Source: Halopseudomonas oceani (GTDB taxonomy: Bacteria > Pseudomonadota > Gammaproteobacteria > Pseudomonadales > Pseudomonadaceae). From it: 64,000 nt of DNA. Location: contig NZ_PPSK01000008.1 of assembly GCF_002903165.1 (NCBI RefSeq), forward strand, positions 97,068-161,067. Direction: 5' to 3'. Within the stretch, counting starts at the first letter, position 1; each line of letters begins with the position of its first letter. Of this stretch, positions 36,087-45,308 are shown piece by piece. The position numbers were made by a program, and so were the translations under genes. The notes beneath the pieces are model-generated. The model was not told the DNA's origin. It ran no database searches and worked only from the letters and a program-made list of their open reading frames with translations.

Positions 36087-38543
36087 ATGGCCAGGGACGC
36101 ATCTGGTAACAGCTGGAAGGTCCTCATGCTTGAGGACAACGAAGATGACGCACTGCTGATCGTCAATCACCTGGAAACCCAGGGTTGTGAGATCAGCTGG
36201 GATCGCGTGGAAACGGAGAAGGATCTGCGCCAGCGCATAGCCGACGGCGGTTGGGATGTGGTGCTGTCCGACCACACCATGCCTCTATTTGACGGTGCGA
36301 GCGCGCTGCGCGTCGTCCGGGAGCTTGATCCGGATATTCCTTTTGTCTTCGTCTCCGGCACGCTCGGCGAAAAGGCCGCCGTGGCGGCAATCAAGGGCGG
36401 GGCGCAGGACTTCATCGTCAAGCATGACCTCTCCCGGCTGACGCCAGCCGTTGAACGGGCAATCGCCGATCAGGCGCTGCAGAAGCGGCATCGACTGGCA
36501 CAGGAGGTGCTGCGCAAGCTGTCCCAGGCGGTTGAGCAGGCCGCAGACAGCATTTTCATCACCAATCGCGAGGGTGAGTTTGAGTACGTTAACCCGGCCT
36601 TCGAGCAGCTAACTGGCTATGGGCCAGCCAGTACCCACGGGCAAACCCCTGCCCTGCTCAAATCACAGGACCAGGACCCATCCACCTACGCCGAACTCTG
36701 GCAAACCGTGCTGAGCAAGCAGGTCTATCGCGGCACCCTGATCAATCGCAAGCAGAGTGGCGAGACGTTCTTCGAGGAAAAAGTCATTACCCCGCTGGTC
36801 AACCAGGATGGTCAGATTACCCACTTTGTATCCACCGGCCGAGATATCACCGACCGTGTCCAGGCGGACGAAGACCGTACCCGCTTGAACGCGATTCTTG
36901 AAGCTACCACCGATGTAGTTGCCATTGCAGACGCCAAAGGCAAGGTAATCTACCTTAACAAGGCAGGCCACACCCTGCTCGCTACCGCCCTCAACCTGAC
37001 TGACGACGAGCCCGGAAAGGCAAGAGCGGAAAATGCCCTCAACGCAGCCCAGCAATTGATTCAGGGGGCTCTTGCTCAGGCAGAAAAGCACGGCGTCTGG
37101 GAGCGTGAGTCGATGCTGGAGAATGCCTCAGGACAGCATATTTATCTGCACCAGGTGGTCATGGCGCACCGCGATCAGAGCGGACGTATCGCCTATTACT
37201 CAACCATTGCCCGCAACATCAGCGAACGCAAGCAGTTCGAGGCCCAACTTCAGCACCAGGCGACCCACGACCTGCTGACCGGACTGGCCAACCGAGTATT
37301 ACTGGCCGAGCAATTGCAGACCGAGATGAACCGCGCGCGGCAGCTTAAACACCTGACAGCGGTCATCTTTCTCGACATGGATAATTTCAAGCGCGTCAAC
37401 GACGGCCTGGGCCACAGTATCGGTGACCAATTGCTGCAGCAAATCAGCGTGCGCCTCGGTCGACATATTCGACCCAACGATATTCTCGCCCGCTACGGTG
37501 GCGACGAATTTGTGATTGTTGCCAGCGACCTGACAGATGCCGACACCATTCCGGGCATTCTCGACAAGGTCAAACGCGCCTTCGAACAGCCGGTGCGCAT
37601 CGCCGGCCAGGATATCTTTGTCAGCTTCAGCGCCGGCGTGGCCGTTTACCCGGATGATGGCGATAGCGTCGAAACCCTGCTGCGCAACGCCGACTCGGCC
37701 ATGTACCAGAGCAAGGCCATCGGTGGGCGCTCGTTCCGTTTCTATGCCCCGGCCATGAATGAGCGCCAGCATCGGCTACTGGCGCTGGAGTCCGAGCTGC
37801 ACCGTGCATTGGAGCGCAAGGAGTTCGTCCTTCACTACCAGCCCCAGGCGAGCTTGCGCAGCGGTAAAGTCTGCGGCGTTGAAGCGTTGCTGCGCTGGAA
37901 CCACAGCGAGCGTGGCCTGGTAGCACCGAACGACTTTATCCCGCTGTTGGAAGAAACCGGGTTGATTGATGACGTTGGGCTCTGGGTACTGCGCCAGGCC
38001 TGCCAGGACATGCGCATTCTCGCAGCAGAGCACGGTCATGCGCCAAGGGTGGCGGTCAACTTGTCGGCACGCCAGTTCTCTTCCCAGCGGCTTGCCGAGC
38101 AGGTGGCAGGCGTGTTGCGCGACACCGGGCTGCCAGCAGAGCAACTTGAGCTGGAAATCACCGAACAGATGCTAATAAGCGACTTGGAATCGTCGCGCGC
38201 GACCCTGGAATCGCTGCGGGAACTCGGCGTTACCGTAGCGATTGACGACTTTGGCACGGGTTACTGCTCACTGGCCTACCTGAAGCGTCTGCCATTGCAC
38301 GTACTGAAGGTGGACCGCACCTTCGTGTCGGGGCTGCCCGACGACGGCAACGATCTTGCCATCGTCGAAGCCATTACCCTGCTGGCCCACAAGCTTGATT
38401 TGCAGGTCGTGGCCGAGGGGGTCGAAACCGCCGCGCAGCTGGAAACACTGCGCGCTTTGGGCTGCGACATGGTGCAAGGCTACTACCTGAGTAAACCGGT
38501 GCCACTCAGCACGCTCGCAGGAGCTGCCACTCTGACTGTCTAA
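36087..38543 (+). CDS. Receiver-PAS-PAS-GGDEF-EAL cyclic-di-GMP protein
   Basis: 818 residues. A receiver domain (about 10-130, phosphoacceptor D62 in VVLSDHTMP) is followed by two PAS domains (about 145-270 and 275-390), a GGDEF domain with the intact GGDEF at 471-475 (YGGDEFVIV), and an EAL domain starting near 560 with E599 in EALLRWNH. Metal and loop residues of the EAL part (ITEQM, DDFGTGYCSLAYLKRL, KVDRTFV) are present, so either or both activities may be functional. Cyclic-di-GMP output is likely controlled by the upstream kinase. It starts 13 bases after the receiver gene, with GGAGCACC as ribosome site. Confidence 0.95.
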   Translation: MARDASGNSWKVLMLEDNEDDALLIVNHLETQGCEISWDRVETEKDLRQRIADGGWDVVLSDHTMPLFDGASALRVVRELDPDIPFVFVSGTLGEKAAVAAIKGGAQDFIVKHDLSRLTPAVERAIADQALQKRHRLAQEVLRKLSQAVEQAADSIFITNREGEFEYVNPAFEQLTGYGPASTHGQTPALLKSQDQDPSTYAELWQTVLSKQVYRGTLINRKQSGETFFEEKVITPLVNQDGQITHFVSTGRDITDRVQADEDRTRLNAILEATTDVVAIADAKGKVIYLNKAGHTLLATALNLTDDEPGKARAENALNAAQQLIQGALAQAEKHGVWERESMLENASGQHIYLHQVVMAHRDQSGRIAYYSTIARNISERKQFEAQLQHQATHDLLTGLANRVLLAEQLQTEMNRARQLKHLTAVIFLDMDNFKRVNDGLGHSIGDQLLQQISVRLGRHIRPNDILARYGGDEFVIVASDLTDADTIPGILDKVKRAFEQPVRIAGQDIFVSFSAGVAVYPDDGDSVETLLRNADSAMYQSKAIGGRSFRFYAPAMNERQHRLLALESELHRALERKEFVLHYQPQASLRSGKVCGVEALLRWNHSERGLVAPNDFIPLLEETGLIDDVGLWVLRQACQDMRILAAEHGHAPRVAVNLSARQFSSQRLAEQVAGVLRDTGLPAEQLELEITEQMLISDLESSRATLESLRELGVTVAIDDFGTGYCSLAYLKRLPLHVLKVDRTFVSGLPDDGNDLAIVEAITLLAHKLDLQVVAEGVETAAQLETLRALGCDMVQGYYLSKPVPLSTLAGAATLTV

Positions 38544-38564
38544 CTACGATTTCGCAGTTCGTGC

Positions 38565-38726
38565 TCAATCGTCCTCATGCAGCCTGCGGCAGACCTCACC
38601 CGCATCCAGTTCGTTAAGCTCTTCACCTTCAAGCGGCCCCTCCCACCGACTGTGGGGCGGCTCAAGCTCGGGTAGCGGCGAATGCGGCAGGTTGTTTTCG
38701 CCCGGGTGCTGTTGATCAAATGACAT
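38565..38726 (-). CDS. Small acidic protein, 53 residues, unknown function
   Basis: A 53-residue reading frame (MSFDQQHPGENNLPHS to RRLHEDD) that is very acidic and proline-rich, with no hydrophobic segment and one Cys near the end. The support is a strong ribosome site: AGGAGG seven bases before the ATG at 38726. A 9-bp inverted repeat lies just upstream (38739-38771). It converges with the GGDEF-EAL gene. It is downstream of the TonB receptor gene on the same strand, with a 105-base gap. I do not recognise a homologue. Confidence 0.6.
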   Translation of the reverse strand: MSFDQQHPGENNLPHSPLPELEPPHSRWEGPLEGEELNELDAGEVCRRLHEDD

Positions 38727-38738
38727 AGCGTGCCTCCT

Positions 38739-38771
38739 GACTGAATCAGTATGTACCTACTAATTCAGTCA
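38739..38771. promoter_or_regulatory. Inverted repeat upstream of the 53-residue gene
   Basis: TGACTGAAT (38739-38747) and ATTCAGTCA (38763-38771) form a perfect 9-bp inverted repeat around a 15-base spacer. It overlaps the ribosome-site region of the small gene and could be an operator or a hairpin in the leader. Confidence 0.45.
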
Positions 38772-38831
38772 AGCAGACCCACCCTCAGGTTCCAGTCGAT
38801 TGGATGAGCGGTCAACTGGTTACGCCTGGTC

Positions 38832-40958
38832 TTACAGCCAGCTCCAGGACAAGCCCGTGTATACCCCGAAACCTTCACCGGGCGTCAAGCGCGCGGCTTC
38901 CGAGCCGTTATCGTTGTACCCGGGAGTAACGGTTGCGGCGTAGTGCTCGTCGGTGAGGTTGCGCAGCTCCAGCCAGGCCTGCCAATCCTGCTTAGGCGCG
39001 TCATAACCAACAATCGCACCAAAGGTGGTGTACGAGTCGGCATTCCAGGAGTTGGCGTAATCCACCGGCACCTTGGATGCGTACTGGGTATTCAGGCCTA
39101 CATAAACGCCGACCGGATGCTGATAGCGCAGCTCGCCCTGATAGTAGTGACGCGGCAGCCCCGGCAACGCATTGCTGCCGAAGGCGTCGTCGTCACGGTA
39201 GTGGAAATCACTGAAGGTATAGGCCTGACGCAGTGCCACTGTGCCCAATTCCTCCCCCTGCCAGAGGGTACTGGTGAGCCCGGCTTCGATGCCTTGATGC
39301 ACGGTGGCGCTGGCGTTGGATTCGGCAAAGATATTCGGCTCAATCTCGATGGTCAGCAGCTCGTGATTGACCCGCGAGTAGTACCAGGCCAGATCCCACA
39401 AACCGACCGCAGAGTCCCCGCGCGCGCCCAGTTCGAAGGTCGTTGCAGTCTGGTTATCCAGACTGACCGGAGTGCTTTGGCGATTGCTCCAGGGCTGATT
39501 GCTGACCGGGAAGCGCGTCGGCGACCCCCAAATCATCGACCACGGGTGCGGCGGCTCAACCGAACGAGACAGATTGCCATACACCTCGGTGCCGGACTCC
39601 AGCTGGTAACGCAGGCCCAGCCGCGGCGCGTAGTCCCAGGTGTCTTCGTTGAGTTTCTCATTGGTGTCGGGCCAGGTGACCTCGACCTCACGCTGGGTGT
39701 AGATCAGCGCCAGGCCGCTGGTCAGCCACAACCTGGGAGCCAGTTCCAGTTCATTGCTGACGTGCAGTACGTTGTCCGAGCCCTGGTGCGTGTACTCGCG
39801 CATCAAAGTGCCGACCGGGTAGACGGTGCCATTGGCGTTGAGCGGCTGATAGGCCGTCTCCTTCGCATCGCTACTCGGCAAATTGGTGGTCGTGCGCCAG
39901 CCGACAGTCGTATTGGCGTTCAGGCCAAAAAGCTGGTGCTCACGCTTGTAATTGAGCGTGGCGCTGATATCGCTGTAATCCACCCGGATGCGATATGGGC
40001 TTTCCATCAGATCCATCGGGTAATGGTGATAGACCAGCCCCATTTCCAGCGTGCTGACGTCGTCCAGGCGCAGCGTGGTCTTGTTGGCCAGCCAGGTGCT
40101 GCCCGGCTGCTCACGTTTGGCATCGCGCGCAATATTGCCTGCATTGGCCTGGGTCGGATCGTCGTCAATCTGCGACTGGGTGAGGCGGCCCGGCGTCTGG
40201 TGTTCAGTCTCGCGGTAACGCAGGTAGAAACGGGTCTCCAGATCCGGTGTCAGTTGCAGACCAACATTGGCGACCACACCCTTGCCACTGCCGGCGGCGT
40301 GATCCTGCTGACCGTCGTAGTGCAAGTCGGTGATACCGACGTAATAATCCAGATCACCGATGACCTGACCGGACGCAAGGTGCCGTTTGAGGTAGCCATC
40401 ACTGCCCGCCTCCAGCCGCAGCTGCAGACGCGGCGCGTCGAAACCACTGCGGGTGATGTAGTCGACCGCGCCGCCCAGTGCCAATGCGCCACGGTCAAAC
40501 CCGTTAGCCCCGCGCAGCACTTCAACACGATTGAGCCACAACGGCTCCAGCAGCTCATAGGGCGTACCGCCCGAGCCGGTCAGCGGCAGGCCATCAAGCA
40601 GAATATGGTTACCGGAGGCATGTGCACCCGGCCCACGGTTGATGCCGGAACCACGGATGCTGATCTTCACACCCTCGTTACCCGGCGACTGCGCGTACAC
40701 ACCCGGCTGATAGGCCAGCGCATCGGCCACACCGGCCACTCGCCCCTGCTCGACCTGCTGCATGTCGACCACGTTGGTGCCGCCCGGCACCTCGCTCAAA
40801 GCATCACGCGCCCTGGCAACCGCATCAAAGCTCTCACCGGTTACCGTAACGGCGTCCAGTTCAGCAACATCTTGTGCCAACGCACACGCGGGCGAACCCA
40901 GCAGACAGGCCAGACACAGCGGCGCCAGACGCGCCGGCGGGGTTAACAGGTTGGACAT
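38832..40958 (-). CDS. TonB-dependent outer-membrane receptor
   Basis: 708 residues from MSNLLTPPARLAPLCLACLLG, a signal peptide cleaved near CALA-QD; an upstream extension of 35 codons is open but unlikely. The plug domain is conserved (TVTGESFDAVARARDALSEVPGG, IRGSGINRGPGAHASGNHILLDG, NRVEVLRGANGFDRGALALGGAVDYITRSG). The barrel follows, with a C-terminal LRNLTDEHYAATVTPGYN segment and a final YTGLSWSWL. It resembles FecA-like receptors; the substrate cannot be assigned. No Fur or other known box was seen. It is divergent from the acetamidase, so a link to amide substrates is possible. Confidence 0.92.
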   Translation of the reverse strand: MSNLLTPPARLAPLCLACLLGSPACALAQDVAELDAVTVTGESFDAVARARDALSEVPGGTNVVDMQQVEQGRVAGVADALAYQPGVYAQSPGNEGVKISIRGSGINRGPGAHASGNHILLDGLPLTGSGGTPYELLEPLWLNRVEVLRGANGFDRGALALGGAVDYITRSGFDAPRLQLRLEAGSDGYLKRHLASGQVIGDLDYYVGITDLHYDGQQDHAAGSGKGVVANVGLQLTPDLETRFYLRYRETEHQTPGRLTQSQIDDDPTQANAGNIARDAKREQPGSTWLANKTTLRLDDVSTLEMGLVYHHYPMDLMESPYRIRVDYSDISATLNYKREHQLFGLNANTTVGWRTTTNLPSSDAKETAYQPLNANGTVYPVGTLMREYTHQGSDNVLHVSNELELAPRLWLTSGLALIYTQREVEVTWPDTNEKLNEDTWDYAPRLGLRYQLESGTEVYGNLSRSVEPPHPWSMIWGSPTRFPVSNQPWSNRQSTPVSLDNQTATTFELGARGDSAVGLWDLAWYYSRVNHELLTIEIEPNIFAESNASATVHQGIEAGLTSTLWQGEELGTVALRQAYTFSDFHYRDDDAFGSNALPGLPRHYYQGELRYQHPVGVYVGLNTQYASKVPVDYANSWNADSYTTFGAIVGYDAPKQDWQAWLELRNLTDEHYAATVTPGYNDNGSEAARLTPGEGFGVYTGLSWSWL

Positions 40959-40983
40959 GCAGCAACTCCAGGAGCAGACAGGA

Positions 40984-41004
40984 AAAATGCGAACGGCGCA
41001 TTTT
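40984..41004. promoter_or_regulatory. Inverted repeat in the TonB receptor leader
   Basis: AAAATGCG (40984-40991) and CGCATTTT (40997-41004) form a perfect 8-bp inverted repeat with a 5-base AACGG gap, 26 bases upstream of the receptor start. Candidate operator or RNA hairpin; no known regulator matches. Confidence 0.45.
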
Positions 41005-41164
41005 ACTGGTTTCCCCTGCGCGAACAACCAAGGCGAATCCCACACCCCCCGCCGGCTCGACAAGGATTAGTGCGCCTACTGACAAGAGTGGTTTTCCGTG
41101 TCGCCACATAATCCGGATACAAACCGCACGCCAGAGCGGTCGAAACCTGACATGGGGAACCAAC

Positions 41165-42625
41165 ATGAGCGATCACATCTGCACACCGGGCTGTACCCAC
41201 GGTATCACCGAAGACAACCGCAAGGACGTGCTGGAAGAGTTCGACACCGCACGCCGCTCCTTTCTGCGCAATACGCTGGTTGGCGGCGGAGCCATCGGGC
41301 TCGGCGCCATGGGCATTGGCATGACGCCGATGGCACATGCTGCAAGCGGCGTCGCCGGCAGCGACCCGGATGCACCGGGCCCACGTCACTATTACATTCC
41401 GGCCACCCCGGACACCGTGCTCTGGGGTTACTTCAGTAAAGTCGCCAAGCCGGTGCTGGAAATCGAATCCGGTGACTACGTCACCATGGAAACCCTTACC
41501 CACCACGCTAACGACGACGCTGAACGGATGGTCAAGGGCGATCCGGGTGCCGAAGCGGTGTTCTTCTGGGATAGCAACCGCAAAGGCGTCGACCGTCGTG
41601 GCGCAGGTCCGATGGACGCGCCGATTGGTGCCGGTGGCGGCGCGGGCGTGCATATCTGTACCGGCCCGGTGCGCATCAAGGGCGCGCAACCCGGTGATAT
41701 TCTCGAGGTGCGCATCGCTGACGTGGTGCCACGCCCCAGCGGCAACCCTAATTTCAAGGGAAAAACCTTCGGTAGTAACGCTGCTGCCAACTGGGGCTTC
41801 CAGTACGGCGATCTGCTCAGCGAGCCGAAGAAGCGCGAAGTCGTCACCATCTACGAAGTCGATGCCACCGGTGAACGCAACTGGGCGCAGGCGGTGTACA
41901 ACTTCCGCTGGACGCCGCAGACCGACCCGTTCGGCGTGGTGCATCCGACCATCGACTACCCGGGCATTCCGGTCAATCACGCGACCGTTTCTCACAACGA
42001 AAACATCCTGCGCGACATCCGTATTCCGATTCGCCCGCACTTCGGCACCATCGGCGTTGCGCCGGCCGAAGTCGACATGGTCAGCTCTATCCCGCCGAAT
42101 CACACTGGCGGCAACATCGATAACTGGCGCATCGGCAAGGGCGCGAAGATCTACTTCCCGGTCGCGGTCGAAGGCGCAAACTTCTCGGTCGGCGACCCCC
42201 ACGCCTCGCAAGGTGACTCCGAGATGTGCGGTACAGCGATCGAGTGCTCGCTGACCGGCACCTTCCAGTTCATCCTGCACAAGAAGGCCGACCTGCCCGG
42301 AACCGCACTGGCCGAACTGAACTATCCGCTGCTGGAAACTCAGGACGACTGGGTTCTGCACGGCTTCAGCTACGCCAACTACCTGGCCGAACTGGGTCCC
42401 AACGCGCAGAACGATATCTACAGCAAGTCCTCGGTGGATCTGGCCATGCGCGATGCCTTCCACAAGATGCGCCACTTCCTGATGACCACCCAGAATCTGG
42501 GCGAAGACGAAGCCATCTCACTGATGTCGGTTGCGGTCGACTTCGGCATTACTCAGGTGGTGGACGGTAACTGGGGCGTGCACGCCGTGCTGAAAAAATC
42601 GATGTTCCCCGCTCGTCGGAGCTGA
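41165..42625 (+). CDS. Acetamidase/formamidase family protein with Tat signal
   Basis: 486 residues, FmdA/AmdA family, which hydrolyses short amides such as formamide or acetamide to ammonia and the acid. The N-terminal ~60 residues contain a twin-arginine motif (ARRSFLRNT) and a hydrophobic stretch ending AHAASG, so it is exported by Tat, unusual for a family whose better known members are cytoplasmic. The segment before the motif has CTPGCTHG. Conserved stretches are MVKGDPGAEAVFFWD, VDRRGAGP, GVHICTGPV, FRWTPQTDPFGVVHPTIDYPG, GDPHASQGDSEMCGTAIECSLTG and VDFGITQVVDGN. It is followed 57 bases later by the AraC-acetamidase fusion, whose enzyme half is its paralogue. Confidence 0.9.
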   Translation: MSDHICTPGCTHGITEDNRKDVLEEFDTARRSFLRNTLVGGGAIGLGAMGIGMTPMAHAASGVAGSDPDAPGPRHYYIPATPDTVLWGYFSKVAKPVLEIESGDYVTMETLTHHANDDAERMVKGDPGAEAVFFWDSNRKGVDRRGAGPMDAPIGAGGGAGVHICTGPVRIKGAQPGDILEVRIADVVPRPSGNPNFKGKTFGSNAAANWGFQYGDLLSEPKKREVVTIYEVDATGERNWAQAVYNFRWTPQTDPFGVVHPTIDYPGIPVNHATVSHNENILRDIRIPIRPHFGTIGVAPAEVDMVSSIPPNHTGGNIDNWRIGKGAKIYFPVAVEGANFSVGDPHASQGDSEMCGTAIECSLTGTFQFILHKKADLPGTALAELNYPLLETQDDWVLHGFSYANYLAELGPNAQNDIYSKSSVDLAMRDAFHKMRHFLMTTQNLGEDEAISLMSVAVDFGITQVVDGNWGVHAVLKKSMFPARRS

Positions 42626-42682
42626 ACCTATGGCACAGGACTTGCTCCGTGGAAAGACACTCAACCTGCGACGGACACCCGC

Positions 42683-45115
42683 GTGACCGAGCTGAAACGT
42701 TTCTCCGCCAACAACGTACCTGAAGCACTGCGCCAGCCCGTCTGGAATGACATTCTCACCCAGATCGGGCTGGCCAGCAGGTCCGCCGCTCCGGCCCGGC
42801 GCGACAGCAGTGATCACGCTGCGCTATGCGCCACGGCGCACAATTCGGTGTTCGTTCACATGAACGCTGCACCACAAAGCTTCACCCCCCTGCCCGCCAG
42901 CCACGGCCGCAACAGCGTGCTGGTCGTTGCCCTGCTGAGCGGCAGCGCACACCTGTTGGCCAGCGATCATCCGCTCGCGCTGGCCCCGGGAGACATTATC
43001 CTGCTGGACCCGAGCCAACACTGGCAGCTGGTGCTGCAGACCGATTTTCGCGCCATGCTGGTCCGACTCGAGTCCGCCAGTTTTCTCCTGCGACTGGTGC
43101 GCAACAGCGCACTGGCCGACAACCGCATCAGCGCAAGCCGCGGCATGGGTGCCGTGTGCCTGCGCCTGCTCGAATCGCTGGCCGAACAACTCCAGCACCT
43201 CGACGGCGCCGAGCTGCCGGCGCTGGAAGCCACCCTCGGCGACTTGCTGGTAGCCAGTCTGTCGCAACCGCAGGGTAACGGCAGTGACGAAACCACCGAC
43301 GTGCAACTCGCCCATCTGCGTCGGGTCTGTCGTACCATCGACGCTCGCCTGGAAGACCCAGAGCTGAATATTGAACAACTCGCGGAGCAGGAAGGACTGT
43401 CCGCCCGTTACGTGCAGAAGCTGTTCAAGAACAGCGGCACGACCTTCAGTGAGTACCTCAAGGGCCGCCGCATCCAGCACTGCTGTCTGGACCTCGCCAA
43501 TCCGGCGCTGGCCCAGTTCAGCATCGCGCAGCTCTGCTTTCGCTGGGGCTTCAACGACGCGGCCAATTTCAGCCGCAGCTTTTCCCAGTACGTTGGCATG
43601 TCACCCAAAGCCTACCGCGCCGCACCGCCCAGTGACCTGCAGGCGCAGCTGCAGCGTGGACGACCACAGACTGCCCCGGCCGTGCGCTCGTCGGTCACCG
43701 CGCAGCAACCCGCCGAGGATGATCTGCAGAAACACCGCCGCTCATTTCTCGACGTGCTAGACGAGCACGCGCGCTATGCCCAGTCATTGCGGCTTGCGCC
43801 CAAGCGTCACCCGTTGCCGGCCGACGAAACCCGCCATGCCGGAAGCAGCCAGTATTATCTGCCCGCTTCAGACAAGACGGTACATTGGGGCTATTTCAGC
43901 CGCGACCTGAAACCCGCACTGAGCGTGCGCTCCGGCGACATCGTTACCATCGAAACCCTGTCACAACACGCCACCGACGATTGCGAGCGGATGGTCGCTG
44001 GCGACCCCGGCGCTGAAAGTGTCTTTCACTGGACCCGCGACAAGAAAAACGTCGACCGCCGCGGCGCTGGCCCGGCCGACGCCAGCATTTTCGGCCGCGG
44101 CTGCGGCGAGGGCTTTGGCGTGCATATCTGCACCGGCCCGGTCTACGTTCACGACGCCGAACCCGGCGATGTACTGGAAGTGCGGATTCTCGATATCCTG
44201 CCGCGCCCGAGCTGCCATCCAGCCCACGAAGGCCGCCACTTCGGCAGCAACGCCGCTGCCTGGTGGGGATTTCAGTATGACGACCTGCTGACCGAACCAC
44301 GCAAGCGCGAGGTGGTTACCGTCTATGAAGTGCACCAGCACACCCAGCCGCCCCACGCCAAGGCGGTCTACAGCTTTCGCTGGACGCCGCAGACCGACCC
44401 GTTCGGCGTGGTTCACCCGACCATCGACTACCCCGGCGTGCCCGTTGATCACAACACCATCGACAAGCAGTTCGGGGTACTGGAAAAGGCCCGCATCCCG
44501 GTGCGCCCGCACTTTGGCGTGATGGCGGTCGCCCCACGCGAATCCGGCATGGTCGACTCCATTCCGCCCAGCTACTTTGGCGGCAACATGGACAACTGGC
44601 GCGCAGGCAAAGGTGCCCGTCTGTTCCTGCCGGTATCAGTCGCTGGCGCGCTGTTCTCGGTTGGTGACCCGCATGCCTCGCAAGGGGACTCGGAGCTGTG
44701 CGGCACCGCCATCGAATGCTCACTGACCGGCGTCTTTCAGTTAGTGCTGCACAAACAGCGCGACTTGGCAGGCAAGTTTCTCGGCAGCCTCAGCCACCCG
44801 TTTCTGGAGACCGATAACGAGTGGGTGCTGCAGGGCATGAGCTTTGCCGATTACCAATCCGAACTCGGCCCCAGCGCACAGACCCAGGTGTATAAAAGCT
44901 CGTCGCTGGAGGCCGCGATGCGCGACGCCTTCCGCAAGACCCGCAACTACCTGATGACCGAGCATCGACTGACGGAAGACGAGGCTATTTCGCTGATCTC
45001 GGTGGCGGTGGACTTTGGTATCACTCAGGTGGTGGACGGCAACCTCGGGGTACATGCCATTATTCGCAAGGCGGTCTTTCCTGACTACCAGCGCTCCCAC
45101 GCCCCGGAACGATAA
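42683..45115 (+). CDS. AraC-family regulator fused to an acetamidase/formamidase domain
   Basis: 810 residues in one uninterrupted frame, GTG start (weak ribosome site). Residues ~1-200 are an AraC_binding_2-like cupin domain. Residues ~205-312 are an AraC helix-turn-helix region, with helices in LNIEQLAEQEGLSARYVQKLFK and FRWGFNDAANFSRSFSQYVGMSPKAYR. A linker of about 70 residues follows. Residues ~385-805 are a complete acetamidase/formamidase domain, clearly paralogous to the preceding gene. All conserved stretches are kept (MVAGDPGAESVFHWT, VDRRGAGP, GVHICTGPV, FRWTPQTDPFGVVHPTIDYPG, GDPHASQGDSELCGTAIECSLTG, VDFGITQVVDGN), so catalysis may be retained. No signal sequence, so cytoplasmic. 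I know no described regulator of this architecture. Confidence 0.93.
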   Translation: MTELKRFSANNVPEALRQPVWNDILTQIGLASRSAAPARRDSSDHAALCATAHNSVFVHMNAAPQSFTPLPASHGRNSVLVVALLSGSAHLLASDHPLALAPGDIILLDPSQHWQLVLQTDFRAMLVRLESASFLLRLVRNSALADNRISASRGMGAVCLRLLESLAEQLQHLDGAELPALEATLGDLLVASLSQPQGNGSDETTDVQLAHLRRVCRTIDARLEDPELNIEQLAEQEGLSARYVQKLFKNSGTTFSEYLKGRRIQHCCLDLANPALAQFSIAQLCFRWGFNDAANFSRSFSQYVGMSPKAYRAAPPSDLQAQLQRGRPQTAPAVRSSVTAQQPAEDDLQKHRRSFLDVLDEHARYAQSLRLAPKRHPLPADETRHAGSSQYYLPASDKTVHWGYFSRDLKPALSVRSGDIVTIETLSQHATDDCERMVAGDPGAESVFHWTRDKKNVDRRGAGPADASIFGRGCGEGFGVHICTGPVYVHDAEPGDVLEVRILDILPRPSCHPAHEGRHFGSNAAAWWGFQYDDLLTEPRKREVVTVYEVHQHTQPPHAKAVYSFRWTPQTDPFGVVHPTIDYPGVPVDHNTIDKQFGVLEKARIPVRPHFGVMAVAPRESGMVDSIPPSYFGGNMDNWRAGKGARLFLPVSVAGALFSVGDPHASQGDSELCGTAIECSLTGVFQLVLHKQRDLAGKFLGSLSHPFLETDNEWVLQGMSFADYQSELGPSAQTQVYKSSSLEAAMRDAFRKTRNYLMTEHRLTEDEAISLISVAVDFGITQVVDGNLGVHAIIRKAVFPDYQRSHAPER

Positions 45116-45118
45116 AAG

Positions 45119-45149
45119 CCATCACCGGGCAGCGAGTACCCGGTGATGG
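45119..45149 (+). terminator. Hairpin after the AraC-acetamidase fusion
   Basis: CCATCACCGGG (45119-45129) pairs perfectly with CCCGGTGATGG (45139-45149). The stop codon is just upstream and a short AAAA tract precedes it; the T tract is weak. Confidence 0.7.
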
Positions 45150-45308
45150 TTGACTCATGCATCGCCGGGCGGATAAACAGCCCCTCGCCTTTGGCGCCAG
45201 CAATGAGCTGGGCCAAGCATTGATAGAATGGCGCAATCCGCACTTGTTGGCTCGGGCTGCGCTGGCGACACTTACTGTTCCTAAGCCGTTCTGGTTTTTG
45301 CCTCAGTC

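Noticed and set aside
38943..40946. 667-codon open frame opposite the TonB receptor
   Set aside because: Antisense shadow; the receptor on the minus strand has a signal peptide, plug and barrel motifs.
41003..42475. 490-codon open frame opposite the acetamidase
   Set aside because: Antisense shadow; the enzyme frame is strongly conserved with its paralogue.
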